Assembly (NCBI GenBank): GCA_016841205.1 | Contig: JAENZP010000002.1 | Span: 62,001 to 126,000, forward strand | Direction: 5' to 3' | DNA: 64,000 nt | Source of the DNA: Desulfoscipio geothermicus | GTDB lineage: Bacteria; Bacillota; Desulfotomaculia; Desulfotomaculales; Desulfallaceae | Part shown: positions 9,709-17,579 of the stretch, piece after piece | Numbering within the stretch: position 1 is the first letter of the stretch | Layout of the letters: the number at the start of each line of letters is the position of its first letter | Position numbers and translations under genes: made by a program | Notes under the pieces: model-generated | Databases searched by the model: none | Seen by the model: the letters and a program-made list of their open reading frames with translations, nothing else | What the model was told of the DNA's origin: nothing

Positions 9709-10889
9709 TTTGCACTCGCCATTCCTTTATCCATTTCAGCTATTATATGCTCATATTTTTTAACTATAGATTCCCAGGATGCGCCTGTATACCGGTACGC
9801 CCGTACTCCATTTATGAACCAACTGTCATACGCTTTAATGAGCCTGTCGCAAAGGGCGTCTACGTCACCTGCCGGAAAGAACTCCGCCCCGCCGTAACCG
9901 TTGAGATACTCACTCATCGTATCAAGATCTGACGTAATTACCGGTTTACCCTGAGCCACCGCAATATTGATTACCCCGCTGCCGCAGGTGCGCAGGTATG
10001 GCAATACGACCACGTCTGAAGCGGCAAAGTATTTCGGGACACTTTCGTCAGGGATGAACTCCGGCCTGAAGATAACCCTGTCACGGTAGGGCGAGTTCTC
10101 CAAAACCGGTATGAGCTCCGTATCGTCCCCCCAGTCTTCGCCGGCTATAATCAAATGCATATTGCCCGCAGTTTCCGGGGGAATTTTATTGAATGCCCTG
10201 ACCAACAGAGACACTCCTTTGTACTGGCGAATCATTCCGAAATACAGAATGGTAAAACCATACAGGTCCATTTCCTCTCTGGCAAGCCCTCTGTTCAATT
10301 TTCCATACGTATTGAACGGTCCGAGGGGAACAACATCGATCTTGGCCTCAGCTAACTTATAAGTATTGATAATGGCTCGCCTGGCTTCCTCCGAGTGGGC
10401 CGTGTAAGAGTCGCACAGCTTCAGTATTGCTTTTCCCCCCAACCTGGAGTAAAGCCTAATGGGTAGTATCTTTTCCTCCAGGGTATCAACCACTTCATGC
10501 ATCTCAAGAATCAAGCGAAACTTATTTCCGCTCATCTGCTTACTCATAGCCAAAAGAAACTGCATATGCGCAACAGAAGAAGTCCACCAGTGCATTATTA
10601 CCACTTCCGGTTTTTGATTTTGCAGAAAGCGGTATGCCCCGTACCATGATCCGGGTGAATTCCAATCCATACCGTTATATACTGTTATGTCAGGATGAAA
10701 ATCTATCCGGCATTCCTCTTTGCCTACACGTGCTCTCCCGGGGTAAAGGAACAACGGCACCAGGTTACGCAATAAAATAACAGATACTTTATACCCCTGT
10801 TCGGCAAATGCATTAGCCATGACAATTGTATAAGCGGATATTCCACTAAAAAACTTTTTTGAAGATCCAACCAGACAAATCCTCATCAT
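9699..10889 (-). CDS. Glycosyltransferase family 4
   Basis: About 397 aa, GT-B fold. MRICLVGSSKKFFSGISAYT forms the N-terminal loop, ILYFGMIRQYKGVSLLVRAF the hinge, and the C-terminal half has FIPDESVPKYFAASDVVVLP with a late Gly-Ser-Gly (RTCGSGVINIAVAQG) replacing the commoner EPFG sequence, as in several GT4 subgroups. I prefer the ATG at 10889 (after TAGGTGGGG) to the upstream GTG at 10895. The start overlaps the stop of the GT2 gene. Confidence 0.87.
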   Translation of the reverse strand: MMRICLVGSSKKFFSGISAYTIVMANAFAEQGYKVSVILLRNLVPLFLYPGRARVGKEECRIDFHPDITVYNGMDWNSPGSWYGAYRFLQNQKPEVVIMHWWTSSVAHMQFLLAMSKQMSGNKFRLILEMHEVVDTLEEKILPIRLYSRLGGKAILKLCDSYTAHSEEARRAIINTYKLAEAKIDVVPLGPFNTYGKLNRGLAREEMDLYGFTILYFGMIRQYKGVSLLVRAFNKIPPETAGNMHLIIAGEDWGDDTELIPVLENSPYRDRVIFRPEFIPDESVPKYFAASDVVVLPYLRTCGSGVINIAVAQGKPVITSDLDTMSEYLNGYGGAEFFPAGDVDALCDRLIKAYDSWFINGVRAYRYTGASWESIVKKYEHIIAEMDKGMASAKCI

Positions 10890-11602
10890 CCCCACCTATT
10901 TAAACTTGGCTTTTCCAGCCGCTGAAATAAAAGTGGGAAATGCCTTAGTATAGTTAGGCAAATCCTATATCCGTCCCGTAATCCGTTTAGTTTGGCTTCG
11001 CCCAGCCTATCTCTATATATGATGTGAATATCCTTGACCCGTAATCCCATTCTCGCGGCTTTTATACAAATCTCCGATTCTATACCAAAACCCTTGGACT
11101 CCAGACTCATGACTTCGAGAAATTTTTTCTTCAATCCATACAGGCCTGTTAACGGATCATATCCTTTAAACCCGAATATATATCTAATGCTGTTTCTAAA
11201 AATGGCATTTCCGATTCGATTAAAAGCCGGAATATTTTTCTTCCCCATTTTCCGGGACGCCAAAGCCATATCAAACCATTCCAGTGCTTTTGCTATCTCA
11301 ATTATTCCTTCCGGGGGATAGGTGTTATCCGCATCAATAAAAATTACGTTTTCCCCCTTGGCTTCTTTAATGCCGGTTTTCATTGCCTCACCTTTACCTG
11401 AATTCCGAACATGAGAAACCAATCGGCAGGGAAATTGCTCCGCAACTTCCCGCGTCCTATCTGTTGAGCCGTCATCCACAACAATAACTTCAAAGCTATT
11501 ATCAATTAACTGAAAAACATCTTTAAGCACTACCGGAAGTCCTGCTTCTTCGTTGTACGCAGGTATAATAATGCTATTCCTTATCTCAAAATGAGAACTC
11601 AT
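10886..11602 (-). CDS. Glycosyltransferase family 2, dolichol-phosphate mannosyltransferase-like
   Basis: 238-aa GT-A fold enzyme. It has IIPAYNEE at the start of the Rossmann half, the nucleotide-binding VVDDGSTD, and the metal-binding DADNTYP. The later SRKMGKKNIPAFNRIGN and DPLTGLYGLKK resemble DPM1/polyprenyl-phosphate hexosyltransferases rather than processive enzymes. No membrane helices are present. Because a polyprenyl-reductase-like gene precedes it, a role in loading a polyprenyl phosphate is attractive (inference). An AGGAG-type site precedes the ATG. Confidence 0.88.
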   Translation of the reverse strand: MSSHFEIRNSIIIPAYNEEAGLPVVLKDVFQLIDNSFEVIVVDDGSTDRTREVAEQFPCRLVSHVRNSGKGEAMKTGIKEAKGENVIFIDADNTYPPEGIIEIAKALEWFDMALASRKMGKKNIPAFNRIGNAIFRNSIRYIFGFKGYDPLTGLYGLKKKFLEVMSLESKGFGIESEICIKAARMGLRVKDIHIIYRDRLGEAKLNGLRDGYRICLTILRHFPLLFQRLEKPSLNRWG

Positions 11603-11633
11603 AAAACCACTCCTTCTATAGTTGAGGGCCGGT

Positions 11634-12824
11634 CTAGCAGTAGTTCAGTATCTTTTTGAAACCGGCTATAAAAAACCTCTCCGCCCAAGGCCTGGCGATA
11701 GATAATCTGCCTGCCAACCACGATGGATAGTCGATATCGCCATACCTGGATATGATACTTTGCCATAAGGGACGGTTAAAAAAATGGATTAATGTGTCTA
11801 TTTCCTTGTCGGACATACTTAAAAAAATACGTCTGTGCTCGAGGGCTGTCTGTATCTCATCCGCCATCTCCCTTTCCCATAACCACTGGTACTCTGCAAG
11901 AAACTCTGAGGATAGATTTCCTTTGGAGAGCGCTTTAGCTGCCACTTTAGCGCAAAGTTTTGCGCCCAACAGCCCAAGATACAGCCCCCCCCCTGATATG
12001 GGCTTGGTCTGGCAGGCAGCATCCCCTACCAGCAAGGTTCTCTCACCGTAAATTCCGGGAAACATACCGATGGGGACAACGCCACCCGTGCTGTAGAGAA
12101 TCTTCACGCCCTTAAAAATATCGGGATAGGCCTCCAGCATTCTATTAAAGTAATATTTCGAATGCTTGTCCCCCCCGCTTACACCGACCCCTACCCTTGC
12201 ATGCTTTTCGTCAACCGGTATAACCCAGCCGAACCAGCCCGGCGCAATCTCCCTGCCCAGGAATATGTGCACCATATCTTTTTCCGAGCACTTCAGCTCC
12301 ACTTCGGCCGCACACATGCGGATTACTTCATGCGGCGCGGAAGTATTGATCCGGCGGGCAACGCGTGAGTTGGCCCCGTCGGCACCGATCAGTAAACGGG
12401 CTCCGGCTGTAAACTCTCCACCGGAAGATTTAAACTTTACGCCGGTCACACCGGGAAAAAAATCACCTACTTCTGCCCTGACCCCGGTCAGTATTTCCGC
12501 TCCGGCAGACTGAGCCCTTTTCGACAAGTTACGATCAAATTCCGGGCGGTCGATCACCAGAGCATATGGCTCTTTATCTCTAATATAAAGCACTTCCCCG
12601 CCTGGAGAGTGGACAAAAGCGCCATGAATCCGGTTAATGATTATAGCATCCGGCATAGCAGCGGCTTTCAAGGTTCTGGGACTAACGAGCCCTGCACACT
12701 GCATGGGCTCGCCAATTTTCCGGTGCTCCTCGGCTACCAGAACCTGATAACCTTTTTCAGCAATAATTCGAGCTGTCTCACAGCCCGCCGGGCCTCCACC
12801 AATTACTATGACATCATAATTCAT
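11634..12824 (-). CDS. Geranylgeranyl reductase family FAD-dependent oxidoreductase
   Basis: 396 aa. The FAD-binding Rossmann start is GGGPAGCETA with an acidic strand end (VAEEH). It has the second FAD motif GADGANSRVARR and the C-terminal LLVGDAACQTKPISGGG characteristic of the ChlP/geranylgeranyl reductase group. The family reduces double bonds of prenyl chains (chlorophyll tail, archaeal lipids, menaquinone, dolichol). In a glycan operon next to a DPM-like GT2, saturation of the lipid carrier is a reasonable but unproven job. It lies 43 bp after the 85-aa peptide gene, with no convincing terminator between them. Confidence 0.88.
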   Translation of the reverse strand: MNYDVIVIGGGPAGCETARIIAEKGYQVLVAEEHRKIGEPMQCAGLVSPRTLKAAAMPDAIIINRIHGAFVHSPGGEVLYIRDKEPYALVIDRPEFDRNLSKRAQSAGAEILTGVRAEVGDFFPGVTGVKFKSSGGEFTAGARLLIGADGANSRVARRINTSAPHEVIRMCAAEVELKCSEKDMVHIFLGREIAPGWFGWVIPVDEKHARVGVGVSGGDKHSKYYFNRMLEAYPDIFKGVKILYSTGGVVPIGMFPGIYGERTLLVGDAACQTKPISGGGLYLGLLGAKLCAKVAAKALSKGNLSSEFLAEYQWLWEREMADEIQTALEHRRIFLSMSDKEIDTLIHFFNRPLWQSIISRYGDIDYPSWLAGRLSIARPWAERFFIAGFKKILNYC

Positions 12825-12867
12825 AAAGAACAGTTTCCTTTCTACACCGCTTTTAAAAACCGGCTTC

Positions 12868-13125
12868 TTAAAGGATATTTGCTATTTGTGCAAAAACAAC
12901 GGACACAAAAACCATTGACAATGGAACGATACCAACATTTAAGGCCCTATCCAATGCGCCAGGCAGAGTAAACTCCGGAGCGGATGAGTTCCCCGAGACT
13001 GCCCCCGCCAATTCCTTTGCGGTAAGGAGCGCAATCAAGGCTAATGCGGCAATCAGACCGAACCCGGCCACTGTGGCAGCCGTACTTGCGGCAGTTGTAG
13101 TTACGGTGGTTACTGTCGAAATCAT
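12868..13125 (-). CDS. Small hydrophobic two-helix protein, first gene of the exopolysaccharide operon
   Basis: 85 aa. The N-terminal 18 residues are almost all Thr, Ala, Val and Ser. A first helix (about residues 19-38) is followed by a short polar loop with Asn, Ser, Pro and Glu, then a second helix (about residues 62-84). There is no cleavable signal with a polar C-region. The gene is preceded by a GGGGGGAG-type ribosome-binding site and the box-array promoter at 13216-13299. I do not recognise a named family. Direct membership of the agr regulon is inferred from the promoter, and the protein is a candidate membrane scaffold or regulator for the following glycosyltransferases. Confidence 0.72.
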   Translation of the reverse strand: MISTVTTVTTTAASTAATVAGFGLIAALALIALLTAKELAGAVSGNSSAPEFTLPGALDRALNVGIVPLSMVFVSVVFAQIANIL

Positions 13126-13193
13126 TGTTTCTCCCCCCTTTTACAATTCATCGCTCATCTCATCGCTCATTAACCTATTAGTTCTATAGAATC

Positions 13194-13207
13194 CCTCCTT
13201 TCGGAGG
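13194..13207 (-). promoter_or_regulatory. GAAA-tetraloop hairpin at the predicted mRNA 5' end
   Basis: On the minus strand CCTCC-GAAA-GGAGG forms a perfect 5-bp stem with a GNRA loop. It begins only a few bases after the start site predicted from the -10 at 13216-13221. It could protect the 5' end or hide the internal GGAGG. Further down the leader GAGCGATGA is repeated twice (13147-13170). Confidence 0.5.
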
Positions 13208-13215
13208 CCAACATG

Positions 13216-13299
13216 AAGATAACAAATATAGCCATAATCGTCTATATTTATTGTCTAAAAGACCTAATATCTTGTCCGCTTCTAGCGAAATTTGGTCTG
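13216..13299 (-). promoter_or_regulatory. Predicted LytTR-box array and promoter (locus 1)
   Basis: Read on the plus strand, four GTCYA/GTCTG boxes start at 13240, 13253, 13274 and 13295, so the spacings are 13, 21 and 21 bp. On the transcribed (minus) strand the box nearest the gene is the -35 (TAGACG, 13239-13244). It is followed by a 17-bp spacer and a -10 (TATCTT, 13216-13221). The 21-bp period equals the centre spacing of the two direct repeats known for AgrA/ComE-type LytTR regulators. The same geometry occurs at 14512 and 19598. Direct binding by the RR at 14620-15387 is inference. Confidence 0.72.
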
Positions 13300-13329
13300 G
13301 ATCTGCATTGATTCAAAGGCATTAACAAA

Positions 13330-13360
13330 AAATAAAGGGTTCACTAAGAACCCTTTATTT
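13330..13360 (-). terminator. Rho-independent terminator
   Basis: A 13-bp perfect stem (AAATAAAGGGTTC / GAACCCTTTATTT) with a 5-nt loop. On the minus strand it is followed by a T run, placing it 25 bp after the stop of the 339-aa secreted protein gene. It also separates that gene from the locus 1 promoter. Confidence 0.85.
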
Positions 13361-13385
13361 TCCAAGCATAATGTTGCCGTTAATA

Positions 13386-14405
13386 TCATTTGCCCCCGGT
13401 AACATGAACAGTTCCCTGGTAAACCCAATTTGTATCAGGGTCGCCTATATATGCCCGGAACGTTGTTTTACCCTTGGTTACCCCCGTTAAAGTTTTTGTT
13501 AAATCATTAGCCGCTGCCACACCGGCGTCATCTACTTGCCAATGAAATACATATCCGGCCAGGGAGAAGCCCAGAACCGATAATTCTAACGGCATCGTGT
13601 CTCCGGCTTTCAGATTAATGTTGTGATCCCACTCATTCCCTTCTTTAAGGAAGTGGGATTCCGACCGGACGTATGCTTTCAAAAGAGCAATTTCACCGGC
13701 ATAGCCCGGATCCACTTGGGCGCTGATAAGGTCTTTTGCTTCTACCAGTTTGTCGATGCTCCATCCTATAGCGCCGAGTTTGTCCGGGAAAGAACTGTAC
13801 CGGCCGGTGGCGGCTATCGTTAAGGCATCCCGGCTCCATCCCACCATAGCGCTGCGTACCTGCACGTAGTCTCCGGAAGCAAGGGCAATTAAACCCGAAA
13901 TATTATTTGTAATTACGTTCGGAATCTCCCCTTTGGCTGCCAGTAAATAGCCATACAGATCGTCGATGGTAAAATCGTTTCCAAACAGCGCCGTGATCGT
14001 ACTAACATGCTGCCTCTTAAATTCCTCCATACTTTTCCTCAGCCGGCTTGGTTCGTCGGAATAATAGACATCCGCAAGATCACAGACAAAATCGATTATT
14101 TTTTCCTTGGCCGCGGCCTCTCCACCCAGTCTGGCCATTACCTGGTTAGTCAGTAATACAGCAAAAATATCCGGCCACGGAGCGCTGTCAGGATCCCTGC
14201 TTAGATTGGCAAGCTTTGCTTTAACCGAAACCACGTCGCTCACTCCATCAGGATCAAGGACCAACTGTTCATAAACATTCACTAATTGTTTTTCCAGATC
14301 ATTAAACTCTCCGGCCTGAGCCAGGGGCGGTGTCAGGCTAAAAGCCAAACTGAAAACCGTAAGCGCGCACAGCATAAGCACAGTTATCCGCTTTCTCAAT
14401 ACCAT
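13386..14405 (-). CDS. Secreted protein of unknown function with C-terminal Ig-like region
   Basis: 339 aa. A clear Sec signal peptide (MVLRKRITVLML... to AQAG, cleavage near residue 31) is followed by a mostly alpha-helical region of about 220 residues. The C-terminal segment (about 255-337) is beta-rich with alternating Thr/Val (DAGVAAAND, LTGVTKGKTTF, TVHVTG) and reads like a bacterial Ig-like domain. I recognise no catalytic motif. An AAAGGAGG site precedes the ATG. The gene stands alone between a terminator and its own box-array promoter (14488-14550), so it is a probable target of the agr system. Confidence 0.8.
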   Translation of the reverse strand: MVLRKRITVLMLCALTVFSLAFSLTPPLAQAGEFNDLEKQLVNVYEQLVLDPDGVSDVVSVKAKLANLSRDPDSAPWPDIFAVLLTNQVMARLGGEAAAKEKIIDFVCDLADVYYSDEPSRLRKSMEEFKRQHVSTITALFGNDFTIDDLYGYLLAAKGEIPNVITNNISGLIALASGDYVQVRSAMVGWSRDALTIAATGRYSSFPDKLGAIGWSIDKLVEAKDLISAQVDPGYAGEIALLKAYVRSESHFLKEGNEWDHNINLKAGDTMPLELSVLGFSLAGYVFHWQVDDAGVAAANDLTKTLTGVTKGKTTFRAYIGDPDTNWVYQGTVHVTGGK

Positions 14406-14487
14406 TTACCTCCTTTTAAGCACTATCAGCTCTTGCAGCAATAATTTTGGCTTCACCTCCAGAAACATTTTTACAAATTGCAAATTC

Positions 14488-14550
14488 AAGTTAGCAATAT
14501 TGACACTAATTGTCTATATTTATTGTCTAGATGTAGCAATATAGTGTCTA
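14488..14550 (-). promoter_or_regulatory. Predicted LytTR-box array and promoter (locus 2)
   Basis: GTCTA boxes start at 14512, 14525 and 14546 (plus-strand reading), spaced 13 and 21 bp. A fourth at the expected 14567 is not recognisable. The gene-proximal box forms the -35 TAGACA (14511-14516), then 17 bp and a weak -10 TAACTT (14488-14493). It drives the 339-aa secreted protein. The first two boxes plus spacer (GTCTATATTTATTGTCTA) are identical to locus 1. Confidence 0.72.
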
Positions 14551-14587
14551 ATTCCAGTGATATATCATTTAAATTTGCATTGACTTT

Positions 14588-14621
14588 AAAAAAAAAAGAA
14601 GGATTCAATTTAGAACCCTTC
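14588..14621 (-). terminator. Rho-independent terminator of the agr operon
   Basis: On the minus strand GAAGGGTTC...GAATCCTTC (one mismatch) is followed by a run of about ten T. It overlaps the last codons and stop of the response regulator gene and ends transcription before the locus 2 box array. Confidence 0.8.
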
Positions 14622-15387
14622 AGCTACTCTTTAGAACTTTACTATTTGTCAATTCTTCAAGCTCCTTAAATTTTTCAACTGTTATTAAAGGCCTGTTCTT
14701 TGTATTTTCCATAACCAGTTCATAGCTGCTTCTGCTTGCCGGAACGAGTTCCTTGACCATCTTTAAATTCACAATGAACCCGCTATGGCTTCTGAAAAAT
14801 GGATATCCTTCCAGCTGCTTTTCAAGAGCGGATAGTTTGTCGTTTGTTTGAATTCGGCCACCGATAAAATAAATCGTGGTCTTGCGACCTTCCTTGGTGA
14901 CGTAGATGATGTCATCTAGATTCAAATAAACAAATTTACCGTTATTTCTAAATAGCTGTTTTCTACCAACATTGCCATCGGGATTTTTTAAGTAAGCATT
15001 TGGCCTGTCGGCAAATTTCCCGGACAGCACCAGTCTGATCCTATCCATTGTCTGCCTGATCCGGTTCATTTTAAAAGGCTTGACAAGATAGTCAAAAGCA
15101 TAAACATCAATAGCTTCACCCCTGAACTCGCTAAAAGCCGTGGCAAATACAATAAAAGTCCAAGGGTTAATATCAAATATTTCCCGGGCCAATTCAACAC
15201 CGTTTTTTCCCGGAAGGTCGATATCCAAAAAAGCCACTTGAGGCGATAATTCTTTAATCAACTTTATTGCTTCCAGCCCATCCCCGGCTTCGCCAATGAC
15301 GCTTACACCTTCAACTTCTTCAACCACCTTCCTGATCACCAAACGCATATCCGGATCGTCTTCTGCAATAAAGACAGTTATTTTCAC
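14620..15387 (-). CDS. agrA: LytTR-family response regulator of the agr system
   Basis: 255 aa. The receiver domain (1-125) has the acidic pocket AEDD, the phosphoacceptor in FLDIDLPG (Asp55 by count) and the switch Lys in DYLVKPF. A linker follows, then a LytTR DNA-binding domain (about 150-250) with YVTKEGRKTTIYF and FFRSHSGFIVNL. GTG start with GGGGAGG six bases upstream, 14 bp after the agrD stop. It is the obvious partner of the AgrC-like kinase. LytTR proteins bind pairs of direct repeats about 21 bp apart, which matches the three box arrays found nearby. Confidence 0.92.
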   Translation of the reverse strand: MKITVFIAEDDPDMRLVIRKVVEEVEGVSVIGEAGDGLEAIKLIKELSPQVAFLDIDLPGKNGVELAREIFDINPWTFIVFATAFSEFRGEAIDVYAFDYLVKPFKMNRIRQTMDRIRLVLSGKFADRPNAYLKNPDGNVGRKQLFRNNGKFVYLNLDDIIYVTKEGRKTTIYFIGGRIQTNDKLSALEKQLEGYPFFRSHSGFIVNLKMVKELVPASRSSYELVMENTKNRPLITVEKFKELEELTNSKVLKSS

Positions 15388-15401
15388 GGGTAACCTCCCC
15401 T

Positions 15402-15542
15402 TTATTCACATTTATCAGGAGGAGCCGGCTGGTAAAACCAAAAAAAACAGACCGGCTTTATGCCGATAACAGCGACAAAAAGGGCCAACGTAACGACAGG
15501 TGTAAACATTAATCTCTTAATTATTTTAACGGTCAGCTTCAT
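15402..15542 (-). CDS. agrD: AgrD-like cyclic autoinducer peptide precursor
   Basis: 46 aa, missed by a length cut-off. It has the three parts of AgrD: an amphipathic/hydrophobic N-terminal leader (MKLTVKIIKR then a Leu/Val/Ala-rich stretch ending VIGIKP), a core beginning with Cys (CFFWF), and a charged Pro-rich tail (YQPAPPDKCE) comparable to the YQP/HQPE-P tails of clostridial AgrD. By analogy with clostridial precursors the thiolactone ring would be the five residues CFFWF; this is inferred. A second Cys (residue 45) in the tail is unusual. It overlaps the agrB 3' end by 17 bp and has GGAGG ten bases before its ATG. Confidence 0.88.
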   Translation of the reverse strand: MKLTVKIIKRLMFTPVVTLALFVAVIGIKPVCFFWFYQPAPPDKCE

Positions 15543-16194
15543 TGGCTTGATACCTCCTTTCCATAAATAATCCTGTTAAGCCTGCCAAGAGATTATCTAA
15601 TTGATGTACGATTTTATATCCCGGGGGTGAGAAACTGATTGTCTGAGTCATGACGGCAATAAGGCCCGCCAGAGCAAGGGATGAGCCGGCATAGCGCAGA
15701 ACAATTATACTGACCCCTAACCATAAACTAAGATAGACCACTGAAAGAACTTTAAACATATTTCTTTCAGTAATATTTGTAATCTTTTTATAAGGCACTT
15801 CCCCCGGCACCAAGGCCAAAACACAAAGGAAGGATAATAAATATCCCGCCAGCAGTAAAAATACCGGTAAATTAATTGATAAATAACGTCCCAGGTATAT
15901 TCCCAGTTCTCCGGCACCAAGATAAGTAAAAACCCCCAGGGTAAGGCATCTCCAATACCCACTGCAGTGGGCTCCGCCGCTTAGAAGCCGGTAAACAGCT
16001 CCGCAAACCATGGCAAACGCCACTTCGGGAAGTATCCCAAGCAAGCGGGCCAGACTCAGAAGGATAATCCCCTTAATTAAAGCGGCAAAAATAATTTCCA
16101 AGCCAAAGCGCAGAGTATCGATTTTATTAGTATCCAGCGCCAGTTCCCTGGACAGGTAGTTAGCAGTTCTTCCGGCCAGTTGATTTAGATTCAT
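15526..16194 (-). CDS. agrB: AgrB-like peptide-processing membrane endopeptidase
   Basis: 222-aa integral membrane protein with about five to six helices (PF04647 type). The catalytic pair is visible in SGGAHCSGYWRC: His76 and Cys83 by count, almost the same positions as His77/Cys84 of Staphylococcus AgrB. It cleaves the AgrD tail and closes the thiolactone before export. It lies 11 bp after agrC and overlaps agrD. The length fits the family (about 190-225). Confidence 0.92.
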   Translation of the reverse strand: MNLNQLAGRTANYLSRELALDTNKIDTLRFGLEIIFAALIKGIILLSLARLLGILPEVAFAMVCGAVYRLLSGGAHCSGYWRCLTLGVFTYLGAGELGIYLGRYLSINLPVFLLLAGYLLSFLCVLALVPGEVPYKKITNITERNMFKVLSVVYLSLWLGVSIIVLRYAGSSLALAGLIAVMTQTISFSPPGYKIVHQLDNLLAGLTGLFMERRYQANEADR

Positions 16195-16205
16195 TTAACT
16201 CCACC

Positions 16206-17579
16206 TCATTTTATTACAGGTATTATAACGGTAAAGGTTGTTTCTTCAGCGCTGCTGCTAATGCTAATGTCACCCCGGTATTTGCTTACGATATCCTGGA
16301 CAATTGACAGGCCCAGACCGGAATGCCCTTCTTTAGTAGTAAAACCGGCTTTGAATATATCTTCTCTAACTTCGGGGACGATAGGGTCCCCTGTATTGCC
16401 GACTATGATTAAATATAACCCTTGCTCGCAGGTTATTTTTACTTTTACCCGCGTGCCCGCACCGGTTTTACCTTCCACGGCTCCCAGGGCGTTATCAATC
16501 AAGTTTCCAAGCAAGGAGCTTGCCTCATGAGGCGTTAAAGGCAATTCTCTGAGGCTGCATTCAACGGCTACTTCCATTTCTATATTTTTAGCTTCGGCCA
16601 GTCCCATTTTAGTGTAGAGAAGAGCGCTAATACTAAAATTATCGGTTCTTATCAACTCCCCGGTTTTGGATATTTCGCCGAATAACCCGCTTATATAATC
16701 CCGCGCTCTCTCATATAAGCCGGCCTCAAGCAGTCCGTAAATGGTCTGCAGCTGGTGATGAAAATCATGTCTCTGCTTTCTGGAAGAGTTAATCAATTGT
16801 TTGATCTGTTGTAAGTTTTCCTCCGCTCTCTTGGCCTCGTATTCCTTTTCCACATACTGTCCTATTTTTTTAACGGCGACAGTGGATAGGACAGTTAAAA
16901 AAATAATGAATATTCCAAAGATCCCGTTAAAGAGATCAAAACGTTCCCCTGGAAAAACATTCAACCTGGCAGCTTCAAAAGCCATGTTTAAGAGCGCCAG
17001 TAATAGTACGGGCAGGAGAACGACTATAAAGATCACCAAACTATGATTGTTAACAATGTCCGCATTCAAATTATCATGAATTTCTTTTCTTGATAAGTGT
17101 CTTAAAGTCCCATAATTTTGGGAATAACCGATCAAGGAAATATTAAAAAATTTACAGGCCACGATAAATATCAGCATAACCAAGGCCTGCGGAAGAAAGT
17201 AAAGAATTCTTATAAATGAATAATTCCAAACCTCGGCCAGTGAAAAACCTTCGATTTGCAGCATGAACTGTATTGCTACCGTTTCCACCGAGCCGTAAAA
17301 AATCAGGCCAAATAAAGATGCAAGTATAACTATCTTATATGGCAAGCGAGTAACCAGGCGAATATTTATAACAAATAAAATTATTCCAAGGATTGAGTGA
17401 AGCCCGAAAGGCACCGGCAAGAGCCGGATAATATAATCAAAACCCACCTGTAAAATTCCAATGATAATTAAGTCGGACCACCATGGCTTAAGTCCTACCA
17501 GCAAAAATCCCAGGGCGGCTACCAAGACCGCTTCAGGAAACGTAACCATTAACAGGGAAACGAGAGTCAATGTATTCAA
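16206..17579 (-). CDS. agrC: AgrC-like sensor histidine kinase
   Basis: 457 aa. The N-terminal half (about residues 5-225) has six or seven hydrophobic helices. A coiled segment follows, then a SpoOB-type DHp box RKQRHDFHHQL with phospho-His, an N box NLIDNALGAVEG and a G box GHSGLGLSIV (HATPase_c_5 type). This architecture is that of peptide-sensing AgrC/ComD kinases. It is the first gene of the four-gene agr operon, preceded by a very T-rich stretch on the plus strand and not by the GTCYA boxes, so no autoregulation is visible. Confidence 0.92.
   Translation of the reverse strand: MNTLTLVSLLMVTFPEAVLVAALGFLLVGLKPWWSDLIIIGILQVGFDYIIRLLPVPFGLHSILGIILFVINIRLVTRLPYKIVILASLFGLIFYGSVETVAIQFMLQIEGFSLAEVWNYSFIRILYFLPQALVMLIFIVACKFFNISLIGYSQNYGTLRHLSRKEIHDNLNADIVNNHSLVIFIVVLLPVLLLALLNMAFEAARLNVFPGERFDLFNGIFGIFIIFLTVLSTVAVKKIGQYVEKEYEAKRAEENLQQIKQLINSSRKQRHDFHHQLQTIYGLLEAGLYERARDYISGLFGEISKTGELIRTDNFSISALLYTKMGLAEAKNIEMEVAVECSLRELPLTPHEASSLLGNLIDNALGAVEGKTGAGTRVKVKITCEQGLYLIIVGNTGDPIVPEVREDIFKAGFTTKEGHSGLGLSIVQDIVSKYRGDISISSSAEETTFTVIIPVIK

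Noticed and set aside
12609-12971. Plus-strand 120-aa frame
   Set aside because: Antisense shadow of the reductase and the 85-aa gene; no ribosome-binding site or protein character.
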